This document shows positions 14,814 to 23,254 of a DNA stretch of 27,617 nt, one piece after another. The stretch spans positions 1 to 27,617 of the forward strand of contig JBCCDU010000056.1 of the NCBI GenBank assembly GCA_039030715.1, read 5' to 3'. Numbering within the stretch: position 1 is the stretch's first letter; every line of letters starts with the position of its first letter. The position numbers were made by a program, and so were the translations under genes. Source of the DNA: Thermohalobaculum sp039030715. GTDB taxonomy: Bacteria; Pseudomonadota; Alphaproteobacteria; Rhodobacterales; Rhodobacteraceae. The notes under the pieces are model-generated. The model saw nothing but the letters and a program-made list of their open reading frames with translations, did not search any database and was not told where the DNA came from.

Positions 14814-15718
14814 CCCATGATCTGCGCGCCTTCGGCCTCAACATCCGCTCCGACATGCCGATCGAGGGATTTATGCCCGGCCACGGCGCCCCGCCGGATG
14901 TGGCAATTCTGCTGGGCGATCAGGCGAACGCGCAGGTGGTCGAGGGAGGCACCCCATTCTGGCAGATGCGGCCGGCCCCGGCGGGAGGTTGGGTTTTCCG
15001 CGCCGAGGATCTGGGCGATTATTGGATCCGGGAGGGACGAGAGATCCATCTGAGCCCGGCACCGGGTGCAGAACCCGCGCATCTGCAGCTCTTCCTGATC
15101 GGCTCCGCGCTCGGCATGTTGTTGCACCAGCGCGGTCAGCTTGCGCTTCACTCCGCGACCTGCGCCATCGAGGACCGGGCCATCGCTTTTGTCGGTGCGC
15201 AGCAAGCCGGCAAATCCACCCATGCCGCTACAATGGCAGGGGCCGGGCACGCCGTGCTGGGCGACGACACGATGCCCGTCTGGCTGGGCGAACCACCCCA
15301 TGTTTGGCCTGGCGCGATGCGTCTGAAACTGTGGCGTGAGACGCTGGAGGCGCTGGCGTTGGAGCCGGGTGCGCAGGTCTCGAACCGCCTCGCGAAGCAC
15401 TTCTCCACCAACCCCAGAGGGGCAGAGGATAAGGCCCATCCCCTTGGCGCTGTCGTACTGCTGGACTACGCCGAGGGGCCGGTTGCAGCCGAGCCGATTG
15501 CGCCCCTGCCCGCTATCGACCTGATTGCGGAGCATTCGTTTCGCCCCGAATACGTGCCCCTGCTCGACCGCCAACAGGAGCATTTCAAGGCCTGCGCGAC
15601 GTTGGCAAATGCTGTCCCGGTCTGGCGGCTGACGCGACCGCGCGATCTCGCGCGGCGGGATGAAACCGTGGCCTATCTGCAGAGCCATTGGCGCCGGCTT
15701 TGCAATCATGCGGACTAA
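14810..15718 (+). CDS. HPr-kinase-like P-loop kinase, probable peptide kinase
   Basis: A 302-residue protein related to the kinase domain of HPr kinase/phosphorylase. It has LALHSA (His114), the P-loop FVGAQQAGKST (Lys135, Ser136) and VLGDD (Asp152, Asp153), in the order seen in HprK-related kinases, with a small N-terminal strand-rich region (1-100). In known lasso clusters (paeninodin type) an HPr-like kinase phosphorylates the C-terminal Ser of the precursor. The precursor here ends in Ser47, which fits. The P-loop has Gln-Gln-Ala where many have Ser-Gly-Ser, so activity should be checked. No HPr/PTS gene is near, which argues against a classical PTS role. It is the last gene of the operon; ATGA overlap with the ATP-grasp gene. 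Confidence 0.8.
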   Translation: MTHDLRAFGLNIRSDMPIEGFMPGHGAPPDVAILLGDQANAQVVEGGTPFWQMRPAPAGGWVFRAEDLGDYWIREGREIHLSPAPGAEPAHLQLFLIGSALGMLLHQRGQLALHSATCAIEDRAIAFVGAQQAGKSTHAATMAGAGHAVLGDDTMPVWLGEPPHVWPGAMRLKLWRETLEALALEPGAQVSNRLAKHFSTNPRGAEDKAHPLGAVVLLDYAEGPVAAEPIAPLPAIDLIAEHSFRPEYVPLLDRQQEHFKACATLANAVPVWRLTRPRDLARRDETVAYLQSHWRRLCNHAD

Positions 15719-15767
15719 ACGCCCACCGGGCATTCCCATGCCCCTGCGAAGCCACTAGACAGGATTC

Positions 15768-17294
15768 ATGCTAGAGGCCGCATCCAAACTGCCGGAGGTC
15801 GCATTCTCGGACGAACAGTCCGAGGCCTGGTCCGCCGTGTCCGATCGGCTGGCGGCCCATGGCATCGACCTTGCGGCTGCCACCACCCTGCCCGCCAGCA
15901 GTTCTGACCGCGCGCCGGATGTGCTGGCAGTCACCGGCAAGGCTGGGTCGGGCAAGACCGTACTGCTCGCGCGCCTGGCCGCCGCGCTGGAGGAAACGGG
16001 CCTGCTGCCGATCACGGCGGAGTGGGAGCCGCGCAAACATCGCGACAAGCGATCGTTTGCGGTGCTGGCACCGACCAACAAAGCCGCCAGCGTGCTGCGG
16101 GACAAGGGGGTGAAGGCGACCACGATCCACCGCATCATTTACACCCCGGTATATGATCCGGAATACGAGAAGGTCGCCGAATGGCTGGACGGCGAGCGCA
16201 AGACCCGGCCCAAGATCGACGGCATGACCGAAGAGGCGCTGGACCGGGCGGAGGCCTCCTTCAAACTGCATGGCTCGATCCCCGGTGCCCTGGCGGCGGC
16301 GGGCGTGCGGGGCGCGGATTTCATCACCGGCTGGAAACGGCGCGAGGATCCGCTGGATATCGCGCTGGTCGATGAAGCCTCGATGATCGACGAGGCACAG
16401 ATGAAGGACCTCGGCGAAATCTTCTCGCTGATCGTCCTCTTCGGCGACCCGGCACAGCTGGCGCCAGTGAACTCCAAGGGCCACATGGTGTTCGAGGGTC
16501 TGCCGAGTCCCCGCATCCACCATCTGGAACGCATTCACCGACAGGAGGCCGGGAACCCGGTGCTGGATCTGGCCCACGCGCTCGCCGACCCCGAACTGAC
16601 TTTCGAGGCGTTCGAAGACCAGGTCCGTACCGCAGCCCGTGACGACGACCGGGTGGAAATCGCCAGCCGGGCAAATGCGGAGCTGATGCAGGCCTCGCCC
16701 GTTCTGGTCTGGCGCAACAAGACGCGCATCCGCCTGATCCACGCCTTTCGCGGCGCCCATGGGATCGCACCCGACCAGATGGTGCCGGGCGAGCCGCTGA
16801 TCTGCGACGGTCTGGAACTGCCCCTGAAGCAACGCAAACAGCGCGTGGACCTGGAGGCGCGCGGGCTGATCAAGGGGGCTCAGGCATCCTATCTGGGAGC
16901 CGGCCGCAAGCCGGGGTTTGCACGCGTGAACATTCTGGGCAGCGAGGAGCCCGGCATCTCGGTCGCAGCCATCATCCAGATCGAGAGCCCGGACGCAGAG
17001 GAACCGCATCTGATCTCCGCCGCGCGCATGGGCGCGCTTTTTCTGCACGGGGCGGCGGTGACGATCCACAAGTCGCAGGGTTCGCAATGGCCCGCGGTTC
17101 AGGTCTTTGCGCCGGATCTCTGGGCCGCCGCGCGGTCGGGCAACATGGAGGCTGGTATCCCCCTCTGGAAACGGCTCGCCTATGTCGCGATCACCCGCAC
17201 GCAGGATCGTTTGATCTGGGTCACGCGCTATATGATCTCGCGACCGGAGGTTCCTCTGGGCGGGCAAACCGGGGATGATACCGCATCTGGCTAA
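15768..17294 (+). CDS. RecD-like SF1B DNA helicase (AAA/UvrD_C_2)
   Basis: A 508-residue ATP-dependent helicase or exonuclease-like protein. Walker A is GKAGSGKT (57-64), motif Ia VLAPTNKAASVLR, Walker B VDEAS (about 203), motif III LFGDPAQLAPV, motif V VTIHKSQGSQW and motif VI YVAITRTQDRLIW. These are the RecD/TraA/Dda-type (SF1B) motifs. The N-terminus is short and lacks the RecB-binding or extra domains of RecD2, so it is a stand-alone type common in Rhodobacterales genomes. It starts 49 bases after the RiPP operon with a weak AGGA site and could be read through from it, but its function suggests an independent housekeeping or repair gene. It converges on matB with 6 bases between stops. 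Confidence 0.85.
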   Translation: MLEAASKLPEVAFSDEQSEAWSAVSDRLAAHGIDLAAATTLPASSSDRAPDVLAVTGKAGSGKTVLLARLAAALEETGLLPITAEWEPRKHRDKRSFAVLAPTNKAASVLRDKGVKATTIHRIIYTPVYDPEYEKVAEWLDGERKTRPKIDGMTEEALDRAEASFKLHGSIPGALAAAGVRGADFITGWKRREDPLDIALVDEASMIDEAQMKDLGEIFSLIVLFGDPAQLAPVNSKGHMVFEGLPSPRIHHLERIHRQEAGNPVLDLAHALADPELTFEAFEDQVRTAARDDDRVEIASRANAELMQASPVLVWRNKTRIRLIHAFRGAHGIAPDQMVPGEPLICDGLELPLKQRKQRVDLEARGLIKGAQASYLGAGRKPGFARVNILGSEEPGISVAAIIQIESPDAEEPHLISAARMGALFLHGAAVTIHKSQGSQWPAVQVFAPDLWAAARSGNMEAGIPLWKRLAYVAITRTQDRLIWVTRYMISRPEVPLGGQTGDDTASG

Positions 17295-17300
17295 TACGCC

Positions 17301-18845
17301 CTATCCCATGCTCTGCTGCTGGGTCTGCTGGAAGGTGTTGGCGAACCGGTCGCGCAGGGTGTTCTTGGTGACCTTGCTCATCGCATTGCGAGGCAATTCA
17401 TCCACGAAGAACACCCGCTTGGGCTGCTTGAACTTGGCGAGCTGGTCGCCAAGCGCGGCAGCAATATCTGCCTCTTCCACTCTCGCATCCGGTTCGGTCA
17501 CCACCACGGCGGCAACGCCCTCGCCGAAATCCGGATGGGGCAGGCCCACCACTGCGCTCTCCCGCACACCGGGGATCGCGTCGATCAGCGCTTCGATCTC
17601 CTTGGGATAGACATTGAAGCCGCCGGAAATGATCAGATCCTTGGAGCGGCCCACGATCGAGAGATAACCCTGCGCGTCGATCCGACCCAGATCACCGGTC
17701 AAGAAGAAGCCATTCTCGCGCAGCTCCTCCGCCGTTTTCTCCGGCATGCGCCAATAGCCTTGAAAGACATTGGGCCCGCGCACTTCGATCCCGCCGATCT
17801 CGCCCTGGGGCAAGACCTCGCCGGTGGCAGGATCGGCGATCCGTATCTCTACCCCTGGCAGGGGGAAACCTACTGTCCCCGCCCGGCGCGCACCATCGTA
17901 GGGGTTCGAGGTATTCATATTCGTCTCGGTCATGCCATAGCGTTCCAGGATCGCATGACCGGTCACCTGTTGCCATCGGCCATGCGTCTCGGACAGCAGA
18001 GGGGCCGACCCTGACACGAAAAGGCGCATATTCGCCGTCACCTCACGGGACAGATCGGGATGGTCCAACAGGCGCGTGTAGAAGGTGGGCACCCCCATCA
18101 TCGCGGTGGCGCGCGGCAGGGCCTCGATCAAAGCATCGGCGTTGAAGGCGGGCATGAAGATCACCGAACCACCCGCGATCAGCGTCACATTGGTGGCGAC
18201 GAAAAGGCCATGGGTGTGAAAGATCGGCAGAGCGTGGATCAGAACGTCGTCCTTGGTAAAGCGCCAATGCTCCACCAGGGTCGTGCTGTTCGAGGCGAGA
18301 TTTCCATGGCTCAGCATCGCGCCCTTGGACCGCCCCGTGGTGCCCGAGGTATAAAGGATCGCGGCCAGGTCGTCGCGCCCACGCGGCACGGCCTCGAATG
18401 CGTCGTCCTCGACCACAGCCTCGGCCCAACTTCCGGCCCCATCACGGTCGAGGGTGAACAGCGCCGCAGTCCCCGCCTTGGCGGCCACAGACCCAAGGGC
18501 ACCATGGCGGGCGGGATCGCACACCAGAACCGTCGGCTCCGCATCGCCCAGGAAATAGGCCATCTCCGCCGGGGTGTAGCCCATGTTCAGCGGCAGAAAG
18601 ACCCCGCCCGACAGAATTGTGCCGAGATAGAGCGCCAGCGCCTCGATAGACTTTTCAACCTGCACGGCCACGCGGTCGCCAGGAACGACGCCCGCCAGGG
18701 TCAGGGCCGAGGCACAGCGTTCGGCCTGGGCGAAAAGAGTCCCATAGTCCAGCGTCTCACCACCTGGCAGTTCGGCAAAAGCCGCATCGTCGCGGCCAAG
18801 CGAGGCGGCACGCAAGCGGTTGGCGAGATGATTGGAATCATACAT
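17301..18845 (-). CDS. matB: Malonyl-CoA synthetase
   Basis: Joins malonate to CoA with ATP (AMP-forming), the first cytoplasmic step of malonate use. 514 residues of the ANL adenylating family: the P-loop YTSGTTGRSKGA (165-176), the motif ERYGMTETNM, the hinge TGDLGRID, and GRSKDLIISGGFNVYPKEIE. The conserved catalytic lysine is Lys491 in RNAMSKVTKN, where many MatB proteins have MGKVQKN. GGAGGAGGG precedes the ATG. It is the last gene of the matPQMAB operon, 22 bases after the malonyl-CoA decarboxylase, which strongly supports malonate over other acids as substrate. Confidence 0.93.
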   Translation of the reverse strand: MYDSNHLANRLRAASLGRDDAAFAELPGGETLDYGTLFAQAERCASALTLAGVVPGDRVAVQVEKSIEALALYLGTILSGGVFLPLNMGYTPAEMAYFLGDAEPTVLVCDPARHGALGSVAAKAGTAALFTLDRDGAGSWAEAVVEDDAFEAVPRGRDDLAAILYTSGTTGRSKGAMLSHGNLASNSTTLVEHWRFTKDDVLIHALPIFHTHGLFVATNVTLIAGGSVIFMPAFNADALIEALPRATAMMGVPTFYTRLLDHPDLSREVTANMRLFVSGSAPLLSETHGRWQQVTGHAILERYGMTETNMNTSNPYDGARRAGTVGFPLPGVEIRIADPATGEVLPQGEIGGIEVRGPNVFQGYWRMPEKTAEELRENGFFLTGDLGRIDAQGYLSIVGRSKDLIISGGFNVYPKEIEALIDAIPGVRESAVVGLPHPDFGEGVAAVVVTEPDARVEEADIAAALGDQLAKFKQPKRVFFVDELPRNAMSKVTKNTLRDRFANTFQQTQQQSMG

Positions 18846-18867
18846 GGCGCACCCTCCTCCCCGTCGC

Positions 18868-20136
18868 TCAGCGTGCCCTTAGCAGACGGCGGATCGCTGC
18901 TGAACAGGCGATCTCACCCTCATTGGCATAGGCTTCGTGGTTCCGTTCGATATCGGGCAGATCATAGAGATAGTTGACCATCAGACCCCACGAACTTCGC
19001 TGCGCGCGCGGGGCAAGGTCGGCTTGCGCATTGATCCGCTCCAGCCGCGCGCCATTGCCCAGATGAAACCGCGCGACCGGATCCAACGCGCCACCGCGCG
19101 GGGCGCGCGCCTCCGCCAGATAGGCGGCGGCGATGCCGGACAGGATCTCAGGCTCTGGCGTCGCGTCTCCTGCAACGGCCTCGGCTTCGGCAGGTGTCAG
19201 CAGGTTTGGGCGACTGGCCACCCAATCCCGCAGGCCGGGGATCGGCGAAAGGGTGACAAATGTCTTCAGGGCCGGATAGTCGCGATGCAACTCCTCCACC
19301 ACCTGCTTAATCAGGAAGTTGCCGAAGGAAACGCCGCGCAGCCCGGGCTGGCAGTTCGAGATCGAGTAGAACGCCGCGGTCGCAGCCGCACTAGGTTCCA
19401 GCGCCTCGCGTTCCTCCGCCAAGATCGGGTCGATGGCTTGGGGTATCGTGTCGGTCAGAGCGATCTCTACAAAGATCAGTGGTTCGTCCCTCAGCGCGGG
19501 ATGGAAGAACGCGTAGAGACGCCGGTCCGGCGCGGCGACCCGGCGGCGCAAATCCTCCCATCCGCTGATTTCGTGAACCGCTTCGTAGGCGATCACCTTC
19601 TCGAGCACCGCAGCTGGGGTCGACCAATCGATCCGGCGCAGCTCCAGAAACCCACGATTGAACCATGAACTGAAGAGATGGTGAAAGTCGCGGTCGAGCG
19701 GCGCCAGCCCCGGCGCCTCGCCGATCAGACGCAAGAGATCATGGCGCATCGCGACCAGGGCAGCGGTCGCACCTGGCGCACGGTTCAGGCGACGGATCAG
19801 CTCCTGCGAGCGGGGTTCGGAGGCAAAGTGCAAGATGCGTGATGAGCCATCATCCCCCACGTCGCGCCAGGCCTCGACCGCCAGCGCCAATCCTCCCTGA
19901 TCGACCCCGAAACGCGTCGTCAGATCGGAGAAGAACTCGGTCTTCTGCGCATCGTCCAGGGCGGCATAACGCTGCAGGATCTCGCTGGCGACCGCCATTC
20001 CGGTCGCCTCGCCCCGCCCATCCAGCAGTGCCTCGCACTGCTCGACCAGTGTCGGCGCTCCGGCGCCCGTGGTCAGTGCGCGCCCCACCTCGGTCACGCG
20101 GGTCAGGAATTCCCCCAAGAGACCGCTGGCGCTCAT
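18868..20136 (-). CDS. matA: Malonyl-CoA decarboxylase
   Basis: Decarboxylates malonyl-CoA to acetyl-CoA. The 422-residue protein has the MCD family layout: a helical N-terminal domain (about 1-150) followed by an acetyltransferase-like catalytic domain. Signature segments are HHLFSSWFNRGFLELRRIDW, FYSISNCQPGLRGVSFGNFL (with the conserved Ser) and RFHLGNGARLERIN (with the catalytic His). The gene begins with ATG at 20136, overlapping the stop of the TRAP large-permease gene (ATGA); frames further upstream are just the opposite-frame reading of that gene. The coupling to transport genes and to matB supports a catabolic malonate role. Confidence 0.93.
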   Translation of the reverse strand: MSASGLLGEFLTRVTEVGRALTTGAGAPTLVEQCEALLDGRGEATGMAVASEILQRYAALDDAQKTEFFSDLTTRFGVDQGGLALAVEAWRDVGDDGSSRILHFASEPRSQELIRRLNRAPGATAALVAMRHDLLRLIGEAPGLAPLDRDFHHLFSSWFNRGFLELRRIDWSTPAAVLEKVIAYEAVHEISGWEDLRRRVAAPDRRLYAFFHPALRDEPLIFVEIALTDTIPQAIDPILAEEREALEPSAAATAAFYSISNCQPGLRGVSFGNFLIKQVVEELHRDYPALKTFVTLSPIPGLRDWVASRPNLLTPAEAEAVAGDATPEPEILSGIAAAYLAEARAPRGGALDPVARFHLGNGARLERINAQADLAPRAQRSSWGLMVNYLYDLPDIERNHEAYANEGEIACSAAIRRLLRAR

Positions 20137-21452
20137 ACCGCCCGGCCCATCAGATATTCCGGCAACCAGGTCGCAAGCTCCGGAAAGATCGAGAGGATCA
20201 CGATGGCCAGGATCATGCAGGCAACGAACGGCATCGAGCCCTTGAGAATCGTTTTCAGCGAGATATCCGGCGCAATCCCGTTGATGACATAGAGGTTGAG
20301 GCCGACCGGCGGCGTTATCAGCCCGATCTCCATATTGATCGTCAGAATGACCGCGAACCAATAAGGGTCGAACCCCGCCCCGGTCACGATCGGCAGCAGA
20401 ATTGGGGCCGCCATCAGGATCACCGCGACCGGCGGCAGGAAGAACCCCGCGACCAACAGGAAGAGGTTGATGGCAAGCATCAGCGTCCAGCGGTTCACAT
20501 CCAGCCCGCCGATCCATTCCGCGATCGCCTGGGTCACGAACAGGCTGGAGAGCATATACGAAAACACACCAGCGGCCCCGATGATGAACAGGATCATCAC
20601 CGACTCGCGCGTCGAGTCGCGCAGCACGGCCCAAAGTGCCTTGAAGTTATAAAGCCGGTAGAGCACGATCGCGATCAGGATACAGAGCAACGCCCCCACC
20701 GCCGCGGTCTCGGACGGTGTCGCAACCCCGCCATAGAGCGCATAGAGAACGCCCAGGATCACCGCGATGAAGGGCAAAACCTGCGGCAGAACCTCGAACT
20801 TCTGGGCCCAGGTATAGCGCACACGCCCCAACGCCACGGCCGCCCCGCCCTGACGCCAGGTATCGAAGATCGACCAGGCCATAAACAGCAACACCAGCAG
20901 CAGCCCCGGGATAACGCCCGCCAGAAAGAGCCGCCCGATGGAGGTCTCGGTCGAGATGCCATAGACGATCATGGTCACCGAGGGTGGGATCAGAATACCC
21001 AGCGTTCCACCCGCCGCGATCGAGCCTGCGGCAACCGCATCGGGATAGCCGCGCTTTCGCATCTCGGGTATCCCCATCTTGCCGATGGCGGCGCAGGTGG
21101 CGGGGCTGGACCCGGACATCGCGGAGAATAGCGCGCAGGCCCCGAGGTTCGAGACAACCAATCCGCCAGGAACGCGGGTCAACCATCGCTCCAGCGCCTC
21201 GTACAGGTCCTTGCCCGCGTCGGTCGATGAAATCGCCGCCCCCATAATGATGAACATCGGGATCGACAGCAGCGCGAAATTGTCGAGCTTGCCGAAGAAC
21301 AGCTCGGGCAACAGTTCCATCGACCCGAAACCATCGAAAACGATCAGGAAGCCCGAGGAGACAACCAGCAGGCCGACGGCGACGGATACGCCGGAGAACA
21401 GGACAAGGATCGTCGCGACCGCGACATAGGCACCGAGAACGAGGGGGTCCAT
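20133..21452 (-). CDS. matM: TRAP transporter large permease (DctM type), malonate
   Basis: Twelve-helix-class integral membrane subunit of a TRAP transporter, 439 residues, driving uptake by a sodium or proton gradient. The DctM signatures are visible: LFFGKLDNFALLSIPMFIIM, ALFSAMSGSSPATCAAIGKM (the substrate/ion loop), GTLGILIPPSVTMIVYG, and GLITPPVGLNLYVING. The frame is open to 21560, but the ATG at 21452 gives the standard N-terminus MDPLVLGAYVAVATILVLFS and overlaps the small-permease stop by one base (TGATG). Malonate as cargo is inferred from matA, matB and matR. Confidence 0.92.
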   Translation of the reverse strand: MDPLVLGAYVAVATILVLFSGVSVAVGLLVVSSGFLIVFDGFGSMELLPELFFGKLDNFALLSIPMFIIMGAAISSTDAGKDLYEALERWLTRVPGGLVVSNLGACALFSAMSGSSPATCAAIGKMGIPEMRKRGYPDAVAAGSIAAGGTLGILIPPSVTMIVYGISTETSIGRLFLAGVIPGLLLVLLFMAWSIFDTWRQGGAAVALGRVRYTWAQKFEVLPQVLPFIAVILGVLYALYGGVATPSETAAVGALLCILIAIVLYRLYNFKALWAVLRDSTRESVMILFIIGAAGVFSYMLSSLFVTQAIAEWIGGLDVNRWTLMLAINLFLLVAGFFLPPVAVILMAAPILLPIVTGAGFDPYWFAVILTINMEIGLITPPVGLNLYVINGIAPDISLKTILKGSMPFVACMILAIVILSIFPELATWLPEYLMGRAV

Positions 21453-21991
21453 CAGTCCTCTCCCCGGATCAGGTCGACAAGGTCCGAGAGAAGCTGCAGC
21501 AGGAACACACCGAAGCCCACCGGAAGCGCGAGGTAGGGGATCCACAACGAGACACCCCAAACCGTGTCCGACTTCCAGTTCCGTTCGAAAGCGATGTGGA
21601 AAAGCTCATAGCCATAAAAGACCATGAGGGCCGCAATCGCGATGGTCGCGCTAAGGTTTAGAAACTTCAGCCCACGGCGCGCGCGAGGGGGCAGCAGCAA
21701 GGGCAGCAGGTCCACGTTCACATGGCCGCGCAGTCTTTGCACATAAGGCAGCCCCAGAAGGGTTGCCGCGATCATCAGATAGGTCACGGCCTCGGTCTGC
21801 CAGATGGTCGAGTCGTTCAAAACCTTGCGAACGAATATCATCTGGCATGTGATGATGACCGAGATCAGGATCATCAGGGCCGAGGTGATCCCGCAGGTTA
21901 GCGACATCCAGCCGATTGCCCGCAGGACGGGGCCGTGCTGGCGCGGTTCGGGCACATAAGACCCCTCAGTGCCGGTCGCATGCGAAGCCAT
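21452..21991 (-). CDS. matQ: TRAP transporter small permease (DctQ type), malonate
   Basis: A four-helix small membrane subunit, 179 residues. Hydrophobic segments lie at about 24-50, 68-85, 108-130 and 147-170. The family pattern is seen in TEAVTYLMIAATLLGLPYVQ followed by RLRGHVNVDLL, and SLWIPYLALPVGFGVFLLQL. It partners with the large permease and the periplasmic binding protein. It is separated from matP by 60 bases that hold a long palindrome and it overlaps matM by one base, so permease subunits are coupled while the binding protein can be made in excess. Confidence 0.9.
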   Translation of the reverse strand: MASHATGTEGSYVPEPRQHGPVLRAIGWMSLTCGITSALMILISVIITCQMIFVRKVLNDSTIWQTEAVTYLMIAATLLGLPYVQRLRGHVNVDLLPLLLPPRARRGLKFLNLSATIAIAALMVFYGYELFHIAFERNWKSDTVWGVSLWIPYLALPVGFGVFLLQLLSDLVDLIRGED

Positions 21992-22019
21992 CGGCCCCTC
22001 CCCCAGTCGTCAGAGAAAT

Positions 22020-22043
22020 CGGGATGCGGCGCGCCGCATCCCG
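22020..22043. repeat. 24-base perfect palindrome between matP and matQ
   Basis: Each arm is CGGGATGCGGCG and its complement, giving a stem of about 10 pairs with a 4-base loop in RNA. It lies 8 bases after the matP stop. The following bases in the matP direction are GATTTCTCTG, a poor U tract. The likely role is a 3' stabiliser or partial terminator that keeps the binding-protein transcript more abundant than the permease part. Confidence 0.6.
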
Positions 22044-22051
22044 GGATTGGA

Positions 22052-23044
22052 TCACTCGACCTCGAGCGCCATGTCCAGCAGGCGTTGACCGTCGGGCGTG
22101 CTCTCGACGAAGGTTTTGTAGGACGAGCCCTTTGCGATCTCACGCCAAGCCTGGAAATCCTCTAGCGACATGTTGGCGATCTCGACGCCTGCATCAGCGA
22201 AGGTCTTGGCTGCTGCCGCATCGGCGGATTTGGCTTCCTCCAGATAGAACGCTGTGGCCTTCGCCGCGCCATCCATGATCGCCTTCTGCTGGCCCTCCGT
22301 CAGCCCGTCGAAGGTCGATTTGTTCATCAGCAGCGGCTGATACATGAACCACAGCGCCACTTCGGAGGCCGGAGTATAGCAGGTCAACTGCTCGTAAAGG
22401 CGATAAGAGACGAAGCTGGACGAGGACGTGTTCGCCCCGTCCAACACGCCCGTCTGCATGGCGCTGTAAAGCTCGGAAGACGGCATCGAGGTGATCGAGG
22501 CGCCCGCCGCCGCCACCATCTGTTCGAATGATTTGCCCGCCGCGCGCATCTGCAGGCCCTTCACATCGTCCGGGTTGGTAACGCATTTCCCTTTGGCGCC
22601 AAAGCCGCCGGCCAGATAGCCCGGCACCAGCGTCATCACGTCGTCCGAATTCAGCAGCTTCTCGATCTCACCCATGAAGGGGCTTTCGGCCAGACGCGCG
22701 CCATGGTCGTGGTTCTTCACCAGCCCGGGCATCAGGGTCAGGTTATATTCCGGGCGCTGCCCTGCCGCGTAGGCCAGCGGAAATACCGTCATATCCAGGC
22801 GTCCACGACTCAACGGGTTGTACTGCTCCTTGGGTTTGAACAGCGATTTCGAGGGATATATCTTGATCTCCAGCCCCACATCGGCTGCCGCGACCTCGTC
22901 AGCGACGATCTGCGCGACCTTGTGGCGGACATCGCTGGTCGACCATTGATGGCTCAGCTTCAACTCGGCCGCATTTGCTGCAACCGCAGAAAGGCTCAGA
23001 CCCAGCGCGGTGGTGAGTGCGCCGATCGTTACTCTGGTGTTCAT
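22052..23044 (-). CDS. matP: TRAP periplasmic solute-binding protein (DctP type), malonate
   Basis: Periplasmic receptor of the malonate TRAP system, 330 residues. Residues 1-25 are a signal peptide (ANA|AE). The mature protein begins ELKLSHQWSTSDVRHKVAQI and has the DctP core: LSRGRLDMTVFPLAYAAGQ, and LQMRAAGKSFEQMVAAAGAS with the conserved carboxylate-binding Arg, then MPSSELYSAMQTGVLDGANT. GAGGAGG precedes the ATG at ideal spacing. It is the first gene of the operon and lies opposite matR. Comparable matP genes are known from Sinorhizobium. Confidence 0.92.
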   Translation of the reverse strand: MNTRVTIGALTTALGLSLSAVAANAAELKLSHQWSTSDVRHKVAQIVADEVAAADVGLEIKIYPSKSLFKPKEQYNPLSRGRLDMTVFPLAYAAGQRPEYNLTLMPGLVKNHDHGARLAESPFMGEIEKLLNSDDVMTLVPGYLAGGFGAKGKCVTNPDDVKGLQMRAAGKSFEQMVAAAGASITSMPSSELYSAMQTGVLDGANTSSSSFVSYRLYEQLTCYTPASEVALWFMYQPLLMNKSTFDGLTEGQQKAIMDGAAKATAFYLEEAKSADAAAAKTFADAGVEIANMSLEDFQAWREIAKGSSYKTFVESTPDGQRLLDMALEVE

Positions 23045-23131
23045 GGCTTCCTCCTCAGATTTACAAAAAAGCCCGCGCGCCTTGTCTCTCCCGAACCGCC
23101 AGGGCCCCGGACCGCTTCGAACCTTCGTGGG

Positions 23132-23174
23132 AATTTTGACGCAGGAAACACAAATGTCAATTCAATGTATACAT
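23132..23174. promoter_or_regulatory. matP promoter and MatR operator
   Basis: A perfect palindrome ATGTATACAT (23165-23174) lies between the divergent matP and matR genes and has the GT-N2-AC core of GntR/FCD operators. On the minus strand TTGACA (23160-23155) is followed after 16 bases by CAAAAT (23138-23133), a good matP promoter. The palindrome sits 4 bases upstream of the -35, well placed to control it. As I recall, the MatR site in Rhizobium also centres on GTATAC. Confidence 0.6.
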
Positions 23175-23254
23175 GGCTGGTTGCTGTGTGTGCCTTGATC
23201 TCGTATCCTCCGGGGAATTCAGCATTCTAGCAGGTGGATGCGAGGACTGGCACC

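Noticed and set aside
19839..21131. 430-codon plus-strand frame opposite matA and matM
   Set aside because: Extreme Arg, Asp and His richness, and full overlap with the TRAP permease and malonyl-CoA decarboxylase genes, mark it as a shadow.
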